Positions 25,715 to 36,427 of a stretch of 64,000 nucleotides of DNA are shown one piece after another. The stretch covers positions 1,114,550 through 1,178,549 of the forward strand of contig NZ_JH165054.1 in NCBI RefSeq assembly GCF_000227295.1, in the 5' to 3' direction. Every line of letters starts with the position of its first letter. Within the stretch, counting starts at the first letter, position 1. A program made the translations under genes and the position numbers. The notes beneath the pieces are model-generated. The model did not search any database. It was given only the letters and a program-made list of their open reading frames with translations, and had not been told where the DNA came from. This stretch comes from Cutibacterium avidum ATCC 25577. Its GTDB lineage: Bacteria; Actinomycetota; Actinomycetes; Propionibacteriales; Propionibacteriaceae.

Positions 25715-26279
25715 GCGGTTCTCCACAATTCTGGGCGCCTCCAGGACCGCCATCGGCCGTCCCTCCGGTCATGCTGCTGTCTGCCCGATCCCGGCCTGAA
25801 ACCATGAGCGCAGGACCCATTCCCACCCCCCAGGCACCGTCTTGACCCGTGCACGGACGCGTTCGTCCCCATCCCCACACTCGGGTGTGGAAAACCAGTG
25901 GATAGTCGGGGGACAACCATGGGACAACGTCGGCCGTCCACAGGAACCCCTTCGGCACACACATCCGGTCCACGTCGTCATCCACATCACCAAAAACTCT
26001 GTGACAACGGGTTTCAGGGATTATCCACAAGATCCACAGCGGTTATGACGATGAAGAAAGGACATACATCTCCATCTCTTAAAAATCTGTGGGTGTGGAT
26101 TTGGGGACAAGGCCTCCTTCGCCGTTGCTCACCCGACGAGATCTACTGACGGAATTTTCCCCGACATCGCCGACCACACCCTCAACGTTGGCATCACGTG
26201 GGTGCGATTCGTCCTGTGGCATGGATATGATCGACCTGCAAGCACCATGGGGTGCAAGACGCCAAGTCAAGGGGACGCA
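25715..26279. other. oriC: origin of replication oriC (dnaA-dnaN spacer)
   Basis: A 565-bp non-coding spacer with scattered DnaA-like boxes in both orientations: TGTGGAAAA at 25886, AGTGGATAG at 25897, CCGTCCACA at 25934, TCATCCACA at 25978, TTATCCACA (perfect) at 26021, AGATCCACA at 26030 and TGTGGATTT near 26093. The A/T-richer stretch at about 26045-26105 next to the perfect box is the best unwinding-element candidate. A TATGAT at 26226-26231 is a plausible -10 for dnaN. Position and content match actinobacterial oriC. Confidence 0.88.
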
Positions 26280-27440
26280 GTGAAAATCCGTCTGGAACGC
26301 GATGTCATGGCCGAAGCTGTCGCCTGGGCTGCCCGCAGCCTGCCGAACCGGCCGACAGTGCCGATCCTGGCTGGACTGTTCGTACGCGCCGAGGGTGACT
26401 CCGTCGTGATGTCTGCCTCCGACAACGAGACCAGCGCCCAAATCACCCTTCCCGCCCAGGTTGACGAGCCCGGCGAATCCCTGGTTTCCGGCAAGCTGCT
26501 GGCCGACATTGCGCGCAGCTTGCCCAACAAGCCGGTCCAGATCACCACGGATCCCGCCAAGATGGATCTGGTCTGTGGATCTGCCCGCTTCACCCTGCAG
26601 GCCCTGCCGGTCGACGAGTACCCCGATCTGCCGCAGATGCCGGCTGCCACCGGAACCGTTGAGGCCGATGTCTTCTCCCGGGCTGTCGCCCAGGTCGTCG
26701 TGGCCGCTGGACGCGACGAGTTGTTGCCGGTCTTCACCGGCGTGCGCGTCGAGATCAACGGCGAGGTCCTCTCCCTGCTGGCCACCGACCGTTACCGCAT
26801 GGCCCTCAAGGAGATCACCTGGAACCCGGCCGCCACCGACGCCGAGGCCACCGCCCTGGTGCCGGCCAAGGTCATGAACGAGACCGCCCGCTCCATGACC
26901 TCCGGTGAGCACGTCACCGTGAACCTCTCCTCGGGCGAGAGCGGCGAGGGTCTGGTTGGTTTCGAGGGTGATGGTGCCAACGGTGTGCGTCGGATGACCA
27001 CCCGTCTGCTGAGTGGCGAATTCCCCAAGGTTCGTCACCTCATGGACATCAAGGCCACCCGATCGGTGCGCGCTCGTACCGACGAGCTCATCAACTCGGT
27101 GCGTCGTGTCTCCCTGGTGGCCGAGCGCAACACCCCGCTACGCATGGTCATCAATGACGACTCGGTCGCACTGTCGGCCGCCACCGGTGACCAGGCCCAG
27201 GCCTCCGAGGCCATCGAGGCCATCGTCACCAACCACGTTGACGGAGAACCCACCATCACGGCAGCTGGATTCAACCCGCACTACCTGTCCGACGCCCTCG
27301 GTGCCTTGGACACCCCTTACGTCCACTTCTCCTTCACCGCTCCCGGCAAGCCCTGCCTGGTGACCGGACTCAATGATCTCGACGGTAAGCCGGAGACGGA
27401 TTACCGCCACGTCATCATGCTCATGAGGCTTCCCTCCTGA
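26280..27440 (+). CDS. dnaN: DNA polymerase III beta sliding clamp
   Basis: A 386-aa clamp from GTG 26280, after AAGGGGA. It begins KIRLERDVMAEAVAWAARSLPNRPTVPILAGL, has LLATDRYRMALKEI at the end of domain 2, and ends ETDYRHVIMLMRLPS; the family C-terminus (Y..V.MP.R) supports a complete three-domain protein. It tethers polymerases and repair factors to DNA. An upstream in-frame ATG at 26202 is unlikely because it would extend past the family N-terminus and has no Shine-Dalgarno. Confidence 0.97.
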   Translation: MKIRLERDVMAEAVAWAARSLPNRPTVPILAGLFVRAEGDSVVMSASDNETSAQITLPAQVDEPGESLVSGKLLADIARSLPNKPVQITTDPAKMDLVCGSARFTLQALPVDEYPDLPQMPAATGTVEADVFSRAVAQVVVAAGRDELLPVFTGVRVEINGEVLSLLATDRYRMALKEITWNPAATDAEATALVPAKVMNETARSMTSGEHVTVNLSSGESGEGLVGFEGDGANGVRRMTTRLLSGEFPKVRHLMDIKATRSVRARTDELINSVRRVSLVAERNTPLRMVINDDSVALSAATGDQAQASEAIEAIVTNHVDGEPTITAAGFNPHYLSDALGALDTPYVHFSFTAPGKPCLVTGLNDLDGKPETDYRHVIMLMRLPS

Positions 27441-27582
27441 CCGATCCCACGACACTAATGGGCCTTGTCGACGGGCATGATCCGACAAGACCGACTCGTG
27501 AAGGTTCCATAGCACTCTGACTTGTGGACCAGGGGCATGGGGTGCTGGATCGTCCAGTCAGTGGGATTGCCACACTGTTGGC

Positions 27583-28236
27583 ATGACAACCATCGCTGAC
27601 GTCCGGACCGAGGTCGACCGCGTCTTCGATGCCCTCAACGCGCCTTCCTGGCCCGATCCCCACGCTGACAACCAGATAGCGGCCGAGGAGGAGTACAGCA
27701 GGGTTACCGATCCACAGCGGTATCGAGCTCTCGTGCTGCGTCTGCAAGCCTGGCAGCAGGCCCTTTCCACTCTGTGCGACGTCGGCGTCGACACCATGGC
27801 CAAGGGGGAGGACCAGTTGCAGCAGCGTTGGTCGAGCCCGCACGGAAACACCCTGCCGCTGCATGTCTCCGTCGTCACCTTCGACCAGGTTCCCTTCGTC
27901 GGGCTGTCCGTCACCTCCGACGCCGACCCCTTCGACATCGTCCCCGACTGTGCCTGTGATGCCTGTGACTCCGGGTCGCAAGACCTGTTGGCCGTTCTCG
28001 ACGACGACATGACGGCCCTCGTCGACGGCAGTCTCGTCTCCATCGTCGCCCCCTCGGACGCGGATCGATCGGCCTTCCGGCTGGTGGCCACCAGCCGACG
28101 CTGTGCGTTGGAGTGGGGAGGAGACGGTCCTGCGCCGTTGTCTGAACCGGAAGCCGTCGTCGATGCCATTCGCAGCGGTGATGATCCACTCCTCCCCGAG
28201 GGCTGCGTCGTCCTGCACGGCAGGCCATGGCTGTGA
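27583..28236 (+). CDS. hypothetical protein, DUF6226-like, between dnaN and recF
   Basis: A 217-aa soluble protein, ATG 27583. It has an acidic composition and a compact PDCACDACDSGSQDLLAVLDD motif with three Cys, a pattern I associate with DUF6226 proteins of actinobacteria. The preceding segment LPLHVSVVTFDQVPFVGLSVTSDADPF looks like beta strands. The Cys could bind metal, but nothing shows this directly. The function is unknown. It separates dnaN from recF, which adjoin in many bacteria, and is probably co-transcribed with recF 58 nt downstream. Confidence 0.65.
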   Translation: MTTIADVRTEVDRVFDALNAPSWPDPHADNQIAAEEEYSRVTDPQRYRALVLRLQAWQQALSTLCDVGVDTMAKGEDQLQQRWSSPHGNTLPLHVSVVTFDQVPFVGLSVTSDADPFDIVPDCACDACDSGSQDLLAVLDDDMTALVDGSLVSIVAPSDADRSAFRLVATSRRCALEWGGDGPAPLSEPEAVVDAIRSGDDPLLPEGCVVLHGRPWL

Positions 28237-28294
28237 ACAACTCGCTCCGGTAACCTGACTCGGACGGCCTGACAGCGGTCGGAGGGAGGTCCGG

Positions 28295-29479
28295 ATGTTC
28301 GTCGAGCGTCTCGAACTGGTCGATTTCCGCTCCTACGTCCGCGCCGACGTCCCCATGACAGCGGGGGTGACGACCTTCATCGGTTTCAACGGTCAGGGAA
28401 AGACCAATCTCGTCGAGGCCGTGGAATACCTGTCCACCCTGTCGTCACACCGCGTCAACAATGACACCCCGCTGGTGAGGTTGGGAGCTCATCAGGCCGT
28501 GGTGCGCGGCCGAGTCCGTGCCGGGGCCGAGGATTCCCGTAGTCTGCTCCTCGAGGTCGAGATCAATCCGCGGCGTGCCAATCGGGCACGGATCAATCGC
28601 GCTCCACTGACCCGACCTCGCGAGATCCTCGGGGTGTTGCGAACCGTGGTGTTCTCGCCCAATGACCTTGTCATCGTCCGTGGTGATCCGTCAGATCGTC
28701 GCACCTTCCTCGACGGGCTGGTGATGACACGATGGCCGCGGATGGCCGGGGTGAAGTCGGACTATGAGCGCGTCCTCAAACAGCGCAATGCCCTGCTCAA
28801 GTCCCTGGCTGGAAGGGGACCGTCGGCGGGAGCCGAGATCGGCGCGACCATGGAGATCTGGGACGACGAGTTGGCCACCATCGGTGCCGAGCTCCTGTCA
28901 GCTCGGCTTGACACCTTGTCGGCTGTCATGCCACTGACCTCGGCCGCCTACCGTGAGATCGCCCCGGTCAATGACCTGGTGACCGCCTCGTACAAGTCGA
29001 CCATCGACCTCGACGGACTGTGGTCACCTCCCCAGGAGGGCCAGATCCCCGAGCCCATCGACCGCAAGGAGCTGGCGAACCGATTCCTCGACGCCCTGGC
29101 GAAACGGCGAGCCGACGAGCTCATCCGTGGCGTCACCCTCGTCGGTCCACAACGCGACGACATCGTCCTGCACATCGGGGAAATGCCGGCCAAGGGGTAT
29201 GCCTCCCATGGTGAATCGTGGTCATTGGCGCTGGCCTTGCGGCTGGGGTCCTTCCAGTTGCTGCGGGACGACGGCATCGAGCCTGTTCTCGTCCTCGACG
29301 ACGTCTTCGCCGAACTTGACGTCACTCGACGTGGACGGCTGGCGTCTTCAGTCATCGAGGCTGATCAGGTCCTGGTGACGACCGCAGTAGCCTCGGATGT
29401 TCCCGAGATCCTGCGTGGGGAGAGGTTCGACGTCGGTGGCGGCCAGGTGCTGCCCCATGAGGGGAGTGACGATGACTGA
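28295..29479 (+). CDS. recF: DNA replication and repair protein RecF
   Basis: A 394-aa SMC-like ATPase. Walker A is GFNGQGKTNLVEAVEYLS; RVNNDTPLVR and VVFSPNDLVIVRGDPSDRRTFLD are family blocks; the signature region is SHGESWSLALALRLGSFQLL, and Walker B is PVLVLDDVFAELD. RecF loads RecA at single-strand gaps with RecO and RecR. ATG 28295 follows GGAGGGAGG. Its 3' end overlaps the dciA start by 8 nt. Confidence 0.96.
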   Translation: MFVERLELVDFRSYVRADVPMTAGVTTFIGFNGQGKTNLVEAVEYLSTLSSHRVNNDTPLVRLGAHQAVVRGRVRAGAEDSRSLLLEVEINPRRANRARINRAPLTRPREILGVLRTVVFSPNDLVIVRGDPSDRRTFLDGLVMTRWPRMAGVKSDYERVLKQRNALLKSLAGRGPSAGAEIGATMEIWDDELATIGAELLSARLDTLSAVMPLTSAAYREIAPVNDLVTASYKSTIDLDGLWSPPQEGQIPEPIDRKELANRFLDALAKRRADELIRGVTLVGPQRDDIVLHIGEMPAKGYASHGESWSLALALRLGSFQLLRDDGIEPVLVLDDVFAELDVTRRGRLASSVIEADQVLVTTAVASDVPEILRGERFDVGGGQVLPHEGSDDD

Positions 29480-30077
29480 CGGAGTTGATCCGCGCGACCC
29501 GGTCGTCCCTTCCGACGAGGACCGTCGCCTGGCAGCCGACCATGACGACGAAGGGGTCGACGTCGCCCTGGCCATCGCTCGAGCTTCCCGTGGTGAACCG
29601 GCGGGAACCCCGCGTCGTGACGACGCCGGTGAGGTGTTGTTGCCACCACCTCGACGCTCCATGGTGAGGAGACGTCGTCGTCCTCCCAGTACCCCGACAT
29701 GGTCTGGCCCGGGAAAGGATGCCCGCGACCCGATGGCCCTGGGGGATGCCTTCACCAACCTTGTGAAGTCCAAGGGATGGGGACGTCAGGTCAACCTGCA
29801 CCTGGTCCTCTCACGCTGGCCAGAACTCGTCGGTCCGACCAATGCTGAGCACTCCCGTCCGGTCAAGTATCAGGGCACGGTCCTGACCGTCCGTACCGAG
29901 GCGACGGTGTGGGCGACCTCCTTGCGCACCATCGCGCCACAGCTGGTTGCCGAACTCAATCGTCGGCTGGGTGAGGGGACCGTCACCAGGGTCATCATCG
30001 AGGGCCCCACTGCTCCCAGTTGGAAACACGGTTCCAGGTCTGTGCCGGGTCGTGGGCCGCGCGACACCTATGGCTGA
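29472..30077 (+). CDS. dciA: DciA-like helicase loader (DUF721)
   Basis: From ATG 29472, 6 nt after AGGGGAG, the product is 201 aa. The first 100 residues are polar, acidic then proline/arginine-rich. The DUF721 domain follows: WGRQVNLHLVLSRWPELVGPTNAEHSRPVKYQGTVLTVRTEATVWATSLRTIAPQLVAELNRRLG, ending VTRVIIEGP. DUF721 proteins (DciA) bind DnaB and help load it at origins in bacteria lacking DnaC. Coupling to recF in the oriC cluster supports this role. Confidence 0.88.
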   Translation: MTDGVDPRDPVVPSDEDRRLAADHDDEGVDVALAIARASRGEPAGTPRRDDAGEVLLPPPRRSMVRRRRRPPSTPTWSGPGKDARDPMALGDAFTNLVKSKGWGRQVNLHLVLSRWPELVGPTNAEHSRPVKYQGTVLTVRTEATVWATSLRTIAPQLVAELNRRLGEGTVTRVIIEGPTAPSWKHGSRSVPGRGPRDTYG

Positions 30078-30181
30078 GATCACTGACCCTTGAGGGCGTC
30101 GGCATTGAGCGAAGAACCCGCGAGAATATGGCTCACATAGGGTGATACCCGTAACGTTGTACTCGACCATGAGGAGGTCAG

Positions 30182-31375
30182 ATGCAGCGTTTGGTCGGTG
30201 AGGTTCAGCACTACGACTGGGGATCGGATCAGGCAATCCCCGAGATTCTCGGCGAGCAGCCGAATGGACAGCCGTGGGCTGAGTACTGGCTGGGGGCTCA
30301 CCCCAAGGCTCCGTCAGTTCTGGCCGACGGCGTCACCTTGGATCAGTGGCTGGCTGACCACCCCGAGGAACTCGGGCGGGCCAGCCGCGACGCCTTTGGT
30401 GATCGCTTGCCCTTCCTGCTCAAGATCCTGTCGGCCTCCCATGCCCTGAGTATCCAGGCCCATCCGTCGCGTGAGCAGGCCGAGAGGGGATTCGCCGCTG
30501 AGAACGAGGCGGGAGTGGGCCCGGGTGATCCCAATCGCATCTTCCGTGACGACTGGCCGAAGCCCGAGATGATCGTCGCTCTCACGGATTTCGACGCTCT
30601 GTGTGGTTTCCGTGACCCGTCCTCCTCCCTGGTTCTGCTGTCGGGACTGGGGAAGCTCGACGGACTGGGTGAGGTGCTCGCGCCGCTGGGCCAGGACGAC
30701 GGACTGGCCAAGGTCGTCGCGACGGTGCTCTCGGGTGACGAGAAGGTCGTGACCGTCGTGGAAGGAGTCGTGGCAGCCTCCCGCACGTATCTTGAGGAGG
30801 GCACTGACGAGGCTGTTCGGGGCCTGGCGCGCACCGCCGTCGAGCTGTCCGAGGACCATCCCGGTGACCCGTCCATCCTCGTCGCCCTGCTCATGAACCG
30901 GGTGCGACTGGCACCTGGTCAGCAGATTCACCTGGGAGCCGGCACCATGCACGCCTACCTCGGTGGCACCGGTGTTGAGATCATGGCCAACTCCGACAAT
31001 GTCCTGCGTGGTGGCCTGACGAGCAAGTACGTCGACGTCGATGCCCTGCTCGACCATGCCATCATGACTCCCGAGCCGTGCGTCGGTGAGTACGCGGTTC
31101 AGGTGTCCCCAGGAGTGGGTCTCTACCGCACCGAGTTCCCGGAATTCCGGTTGTGGGCCTTGCAAGGACACGACGACACCCTCTTACTTCCGGCTACCGA
31201 CCTGGGCCGGATTCTCCTCGTCACGGAGGGGCAGCTGGTTGCTCACTGCGACGATGAGGACTGTGAACTGAATCGTGGTCAGTCGGCATGGCTGCCGGCA
31301 GGCGGGGAGGTGACGGTGACTGGCCAGGGGCGTGGATTCCTGGCAGGCGCCGGGGTTGACGCTGACCACTCCTGA
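30182..31375 (+). CDS. manA: mannose-6-phosphate isomerase, class I
   Basis: A 397-aa zinc-dependent isomerase of fructose-6-P and mannose-6-P. VQHYDWGSDQAIPEIL begins the cupin domain. LSIQAHPSREQAERGF and the QQIHLGAGTMHAYLGGTGVEIMANSDNVLRGGLTSK block supply the zinc ligands and active-site Arg. It provides mannose-6-P for glycans or lets mannose enter glycolysis. ATG 30182 follows GAGGAGG. Lying between dciA and gyrB, it is a metabolic gene within the oriC cluster and ends at a strong terminator. Confidence 0.94.
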   Translation: MQRLVGEVQHYDWGSDQAIPEILGEQPNGQPWAEYWLGAHPKAPSVLADGVTLDQWLADHPEELGRASRDAFGDRLPFLLKILSASHALSIQAHPSREQAERGFAAENEAGVGPGDPNRIFRDDWPKPEMIVALTDFDALCGFRDPSSSLVLLSGLGKLDGLGEVLAPLGQDDGLAKVVATVLSGDEKVVTVVEGVVAASRTYLEEGTDEAVRGLARTAVELSEDHPGDPSILVALLMNRVRLAPGQQIHLGAGTMHAYLGGTGVEIMANSDNVLRGGLTSKYVDVDALLDHAIMTPEPCVGEYAVQVSPGVGLYRTEFPEFRLWALQGHDDTLLLPATDLGRILLVTEGQLVAHCDDEDCELNRGQSAWLPAGGEVTVTGQGRGFLAGAGVDADHS

Positions 31376-31418
31376 GCTGATAGAGGTGTGAGAGGCGGCG
31401 TACCGCTGCAGACGCCGT

Positions 31419-31456
31419 GACCCCCATCCCGGACCCCGTGGTCGGGGATGGGGGTC
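31419..31456 (+). terminator. hairpin terminator after manA
   Basis: GACCCCCATCCC (31419-31430) pairs perfectly with GGGATGGGGGTC (31445-31456) around a 14-nt loop. It separates manA from gyrB; no T-tract follows. Confidence 0.75.
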
Positions 31457-31585
31457 GAATCGCTCACAGACCCTCTCAACGTCCGTCTCGCGGGTTCCGG
31501 TGTCCGGTACCGCTCAGGATTGCGGTAACATCGGGGCGTTGGGCTCTCCGTCGGCGCATGACATCCGACGGTGACGCCAACCCCG

Positions 31586-31602
31586 GAGGTCACCGTGACC
31601 TC
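31586..31602 (+). promoter_or_regulatory. inverted repeat in the gyrB leader
   Basis: GAGGTCAC and GTGACCTC form a perfect 8-bp inverted repeat around one C, 21 bp before the gyrB start. A weak -10 TAACAT lies at 31526-31531. The repeat could be an operator for supercoiling-linked gyrase control or an mRNA hairpin near the ribosome site; no direct evidence separates these. Confidence 0.35.
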
Positions 31603-31622
31603 TGCAGAGACACAGGAGCGCA

Positions 31623-33701
31623 TTGCCCGTGAGCCAGCCCGAGATGCCCGAGTCCGTGACCGACGGGGACACCCCCGAGGACCTTCTCATCGACGCCACC
31701 GATCATCCTGACGTCCTTGACTCGGATCTTTCCCCGACGACCGTCGACGGATCCTATGACGCCGGTCAGATCACTGTCCTGGAAGGTCTGGAAGCCGTCC
31801 GGAAGCGTCCCGGTATGTACATCGGTTCCACCGGTGAGCGCGGTCTGCACCACTGCGTCTACGAGATCGTCGACAACTCGGTCGACGAGGCAATGGCCGG
31901 TTACTGCGACACCATTCAGGTCGAGCTGCTCGACGACAACTGGTGCCAGGTCACCGACAACGGACGTGGTATCCCGGTCAAGGAGCACCCCGTCGAGCAC
32001 ATCCCTACCGTCACCCTGGTGCTGACCAAGCTGCATGCCGGCGGCAAGTTCGGCAACGGGGGCTACAAGGTCTCCGGCGGTCTGCACGGCGTCGGTTCCT
32101 CGGTCGTCAACGCCCTGGCCTCCCACTTCGTCGTCGAGGTGCGGCGTGACGGCTACCACTGGCGTCAGTCCTTCAGCCTGGGCGAGCCGGACGGCCCGTT
32201 GGAGCAGCTCGAGGCCCTTGGCCCTGACGAGCACGAGGGCACCACGGTGCGCTTCCAGCCCTCCGACGAGATCTTCGACTCCATCGTCTTCGAATACGAG
32301 ACCCTGTCGAACCGCTTCCGCGAGATGGCCTTCCTCAACAAGGGACTGCGGATCATGCTGACTGACCGCCGTGAAGGTCATGTCGACGAGGACGGCAATC
32401 CCATCCACGAGGACTTCCTCTACAACGAGGGCCTCAAGGACTACGTCCGCTTCCTCACAGGCACCCGCGACGTCATCAATCCCACCATCATCTCCCTGGA
32501 GTCCCATCGTCCTGAGGAGGGCATGGGTCTGGAGATCGCGATGCAGTGGAACACCTCGTACACCACCAGCGTCCACACCTTCGCCAACGCCATCAACACC
32601 ATCGAGGGTGGCGCCCACGAGGAGGGCTTCCGTGCCGCTCTCACCAACACCGTCAACCGGTGGGGCGAGACCTGGGGACTCATCAAGAAGCGTGAGGACC
32701 GCGTCTCCGGTGACGACATCCGCGAGGGACTGACCGCCGTCGTCTCCATCAAGCTCACCGAACCGCAGTTCGAGGGCCAGACGAAGACCAAGCTCGGTAA
32801 CGCCGAGGCCAAGTCCTTCGTCCAGAAGGCTCTCAACGAGAAGCTCTCCGACTGGTTCGAGGAGAACCCCAACGAGGGCAAGAACATCGTCCGCAAGTCC
32901 CAGGCGGCCGCCCAGGCGCGTGTCGCAGCTCGCAAGGCCCGCGACCTGGCCCGTAACCGCAAGGGTCTGCTGGGCTCGACCTCCCTGCCGGGCAAGCTCA
33001 AGGACTGCTCCTCGACCAACCCGGAGGAGTGCGAGATCTTCATCGTGGAGGGTGACTCCGCCGGTGGCTCGGCCTCCCAGGGTCGTGACCCGCGGATCCA
33101 GGCGATCCTGCCGATGCGAGGCAAGATCCTCAACGTCGAGAAGGCCCGTCTCGACCGCGCGCTGAGCTCGGAGACCATCGAGTCGATCATCAACGCGCTG
33201 GGAACCGGCGTCCACGAGGACTTCGATCTGGATAAGTTGCGCTACCACAAGATCATCCTCATGGCTGACGCTGACGTCGACGGCGCGCACATCCGCACCC
33301 TGCTGCTGACCCTGCTGTTCCGGTTCATGCGCCCAGTCATCGACGCCGGTCACGTCTACCTGGCCCAGCCGCCGCTGTTCCGGCTACGGTGGACGAACTC
33401 TCCTCACGAGTTGGCCTACTCTGACGAGGAGCGTGACCTGCTGCGTCAGGACGGTCTGGCCCATGGCAAGAAGCTGCCTCAGGTCAACCCGATCCAGCGC
33501 TACAAGGGTCTGGGCGAGATGGATGCCGAGGACCTGTGGGACACCACCATGGACCCCGACAAGCGTTTGCTGCTCCAGGTGACCCTCGAGGACGCCGCCC
33601 TGGCCGACCAGATGTTCTCCATCCTCATGGGTGAGGACGTCGAGCAGCGCCGGTCCTTCATCCAGCGCAATGCCAAGGACGTCCGCTTCCTCGACATCTG
33701 A
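31623..33701 (+). CDS. gyrB: DNA gyrase subunit B
   Basis: A 692-aa GHKL-ATPase/TOPRIM protein. [45 protein letters not shown] and [16 protein letters not shown] form the ATP site. [14 protein letters not shown] (about residue 475) and [21 protein letters not shown] are the TOPRIM motifs. RYKGLGEMD and [11 protein letters not shown] mark the conserved C-terminus. With GyrA it introduces negative supercoils. The start could be TTG 31623 or GTG 31629; AGGAG at 31614 fits either. A 50-residue acidic extension precedes the conserved domain. Confidence 0.97.
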   Translation: MPVSQPEMPESVTDGDTPEDLLIDATDHPDVLDSDLSPTTVDGSYDAGQITVLEGLEAVRKRPGMYIGSTGERGLHHCVYEIVDNSVDEAMAGYCDTIQVELLDDNWCQVTDNGRGIPVKEHPVEHIPTVTLVLTKLHAGGKFGNGGYKVSGGLHGVGSSVVNALASHFVVEVRRDGYHWRQSFSLGEPDGPLEQLEALGPDEHEGTTVRFQPSDEIFDSIVFEYETLSNRFREMAFLNKGLRIMLTDRREGHVDEDGNPIHEDFLYNEGLKDYVRFLTGTRDVINPTIISLESHRPEEGMGLEIAMQWNTSYTTSVHTFANAINTIEGGAHEEGFRAALTNTVNRWGETWGLIKKREDRVSGDDIREGLTAVVSIKLTEPQFEGQTKTKLGNAEAKSFVQKALNEKLSDWFEENPNEGKNIVRKSQAAAQARVAARKARDLARNRKGLLGSTSLPGKLKDCSSTNPEECEIFIVEGDSAGGSASQGRDPRIQAILPMRGKILNVEKARLDRALSSETIESIINALGTGVHEDFDLDKLRYHKIILMADADVDGAHIRTLLLTLLFRFMRPVIDAGHVYLAQPPLFRLRWTNSPHELAYSDEERDLLRQDGLAHGKKLPQVNPIQRYKGLGEMDAEDLWDTTMDPDKRLLLQVTLEDAALADQMFSILMGEDVEQRRSFIQRNAKDVRFLDI

Positions 33702-33751
33702 GCACCCCCTCGAACCCTCCCCTCATCCACTGATCATTCAAAGGACACTCC

Positions 33752-36427
33752 ATGGCTGACGATGAGAAGCCCGACGAGCAGAACCAGGCCGACCGTCAAG
33801 GACTGGTGACCGGCCGCCACGTCGGGATCCAGCCGGTAGAGATTCGCGACGAGATCCAGAATGCCTACCTCGACTACGCGATGAGCGTCATCGTCGGGCG
33901 AGCACTGCCCGACGTGCGCGATGGCCTCAAGCCGGTGCACCGTCGCGTCATCTACGCGATGTATGACGGCGGCTACCGTCCCGACCGCGGCTGGAACAAG
34001 TGTTCCCGTGTCGTCGGCGACGTCATGGGCAAGTATCATCCGCACGGCGACTCGGCCATCTATGACACCTTGGTGCGTCTGGCCCAGCCGTGGGCCATGC
34101 GCCACAAGCTGGTCCAGGGCCAGGGCAACTTCGGTTCCCAGGGCAATGACGGCGCGGCCGCCATGCGATACACCGAGTGCAAGATGGCTCCGCTGGCCAT
34201 GGAGATGGTCCGCGACATCGACCAGGACACCGTCGACTTCCAGCCGAATTACGACAACAAGGAGACCGAGCCGGTCGTCCTGCCCGCCCGGTTCCCCAAC
34301 CTGCTCGTCAACGGGTCCTCGGGCATCGCGGTCGGTATGGCAACCAACATCCCGACCCACAACCTGTGTGAGATCAACGAGGCCGTGCAGTGGTCCCTGA
34401 CCCACCCCGAGGCCTCCCAGGAGGAGCTGCTTGAGGCGTGCATGGAGCGGATCAAGGGTCCTGACTTCCCTGGTGGCGCGCTCATCGTGGGCCGTCAGGG
34501 AATCGAGGACGCCTACCGGACCGGCCGTGGCTCGGTGACGATGCGTGCCGTCATCGACATGGAGGAGGACAAGAAGGGACGCCAGTGCCTGGTCGTCACC
34601 GAGTTGCCCTACATGTGCAACCCCGACAACCTCGCAACCAAGATTGCCGACCTGGTGAACTCCGGTCGTATCAACGGCATCGCCGACATTCGTGACGACT
34701 CCTCGGCCCGTACCGGTCAGCGTCTGGTCATCGTCCTCAAGAGGGATGCCCAGCCGCGCGTCGTCATGAACAACCTGTACAAGCACACCGCTCTGCAGGA
34801 CACCTTCGGCTGCAACATGCTGGCCCTGGTGGACAACGTGCCGCGCACCCTGCGTCTGGACCAGTTCATCAGTTACTGGATCGACCATCAGATGGAGGTC
34901 ATCCGCAGGCGTACCGAGTACCGTCTGGCCCAGGCCGAGAAGGACGCCCACATCCAGCGGGCCCTCGTCAAGGCCCTCGACATGCTCGACGAGGTCATCG
35001 CCCTCATCCGTCGCTCCCCGAACACCGAGGCCGCCAGCACCGGCCTGCAGGAGCTGCTCGACATCGACGAGATCCAGGCTCGCGCCATCCTCGACATGCA
35101 GCTGCGTCGTCTGGCCGCCTTGGAGCGTCAGAAGATCATCGACCGTCTCGAGGAACTCGAGCGTCTCATCGCCGGTTACAAGGCCATCCTGGCCAGCGAG
35201 GATCGTCAGCGCGAGATCATCTCGACCGAGCTCGCCGAGATCGTCGAGAAGTACGGTGACGAGCGTCGCACCCGCATCATCGCGGCTGACGGGGACTTCT
35301 CCGAGGAGGACTTCATCCCCGACGACGATGTCGTCGTCACCATCACCCGTGGTGGTTACGCCAAACGCACCCGCACCGACCTCTACCGCGTGCAGAAGCG
35401 CGGTGGCAAGGGTGTTCGCGGTGCGAGCCTGCGTGCTGACGACGAGGTGGCCCAGCTGTTCACGACCACCAACCACCAGTGGATCCTCTTCTTCACGAAC
35501 ATGGGCCGTGTCTACCGCACCAAGGTGTGGCAGCTGCCGGAGGCCGGCCGTGACGCCAAGGGTGGTCACGTCGCCGGACTGCTGAGCTTCCTGCCCGACG
35601 AGAAGATCGCCCAGGTCATGACCCTGCGCTCCTACGAGGACGCCGAGTACCTGCTGTTGGCGACCCGTAAGGGCCTGGTCAAGAAGACTGCCCTCAAGGC
35701 CTACGACTCCTCCCGTCAGGCAGGCGTCATCGCCATCAACTTCCGTACCGAGGACGACGAGCTCATCGGTGCCGAGCAGTGCTCGGCCGAGGACGACGTC
35801 CTGCTCATCAGTCGCAAGGGTCAGGCGATTCGGTTCTCCGCCGGTGATGACCAGTTGCGGCCGATGGGTCGTGCCACCTCCGGCGTGACCGGCATGAAGT
35901 TCCGAGATGACGACGAGCTGCTGTCGATGTCGATCATTCACTCCGACATGCCTGAGGACGACCGCTTCATCTTCACCGCGACCGACGGTGGCTATGCCAA
36001 ACGCACTGCCGTCTCGGAGTACCGCCAGCAGGGACGTGGTGGCCTCGGCATCAAGGCCATGGCCCTGAACGAGGAGCGTGGTTCCCTCGTCGGTGGCCTG
36101 GTGGTCAGCGAGGCTGACGAGATCATCGCCATCAAGACCTCGGGTCAGATCACACGGTCGGCCGTCTCTGAGGTTCCCGCCAAGGGACGTTCGACGATGG
36201 GGGTGAAGTTCGTCTCCGTGCACGGTGACGACGCCGTCTCGATCATCGCGGTGAATCCTGAGCACGCGGTCGAGGAGGACGTCGAGGAAAAGGCTGTGGA
36301 AACCGCTGAAGGTGGTGCCACGCAGACCGAATCCGGGGATGTGCTTCCGCAAGGCGATACTGTGGACGACGACCGTACCGTCAATACGGCGGAAAGCGAC
36401 ATGAAGCCGGAGGACAACGGTGAGTGA
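33752..36427 (+). CDS. gyrA: DNA gyrase subunit A
   Basis: An 891-aa subunit. The quinolone region [21 protein letters not shown] has Ser101 and Asp105 at the positions of E. coli Ser83 and Asp87, the susceptible form. AMRYTE carries catalytic Tyr140. The beta-pinwheel domain includes [13 protein letters not shown] (GyrA box) and [10 protein letters not shown]. An acidic tail of about 60 residues, enriched in E, D and T, follows the last blade. The stop overlaps the DUF3566 gene by 8 nt. Confidence 0.97.
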   Translation: MADDEKPDEQNQADRQGLVTGRHVGIQPVEIRDEIQNAYLDYAMSVIVGRALPDVRDGLKPVHRRVIYAMYDGGYRPDRGWNKCSRVVGDVMGKYHPHGDSAIYDTLVRLAQPWAMRHKLVQGQGNFGSQGNDGAAAMRYTECKMAPLAMEMVRDIDQDTVDFQPNYDNKETEPVVLPARFPNLLVNGSSGIAVGMATNIPTHNLCEINEAVQWSLTHPEASQEELLEACMERIKGPDFPGGALIVGRQGIEDAYRTGRGSVTMRAVIDMEEDKKGRQCLVVTELPYMCNPDNLATKIADLVNSGRINGIADIRDDSSARTGQRLVIVLKRDAQPRVVMNNLYKHTALQDTFGCNMLALVDNVPRTLRLDQFISYWIDHQMEVIRRRTEYRLAQAEKDAHIQRALVKALDMLDEVIALIRRSPNTEAASTGLQELLDIDEIQARAILDMQLRRLAALERQKIIDRLEELERLIAGYKAILASEDRQREIISTELAEIVEKYGDERRTRIIAADGDFSEEDFIPDDDVVVTITRGGYAKRTRTDLYRVQKRGGKGVRGASLRADDEVAQLFTTTNHQWILFFTNMGRVYRTKVWQLPEAGRDAKGGHVAGLLSFLPDEKIAQVMTLRSYEDAEYLLLATRKGLVKKTALKAYDSSRQAGVIAINFRTEDDELIGAEQCSAEDDVLLISRKGQAIRFSAGDDQLRPMGRATSGVTGMKFRDDDELLSMSIIHSDMPEDDRFIFTATDGGYAKRTAVSEYRQQGRGGLGIKAMALNEERGSLVGGLVVSEADEIIAIKTSGQITRSAVSEVPAKGRSTMGVKFVSVHGDDAVSIIAVNPEHAVEEDVEEKAVETAEGGATQTESGDVLPQGDTVDDDRTVNTAESDMKPEDNGE

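Noticed and set aside
33752-34170. Quinolone-resistance change in gyrA
   Set aside because: Ser101 and Asp105 are the susceptible residues; no resistance substitution is seen.
34828-34836. GGTGGACAA box in gyrA
   Set aside because: Isolated, one mismatch, and explained by the conserved gyrA codons for Val-Asp-Asn.
33734-36352. 872-codon open frame antisense to gyrA
   Set aside because: It mirrors the GC-rich third-position pattern of gyrA, has no family match or ribosome site, and gyrA is certain.
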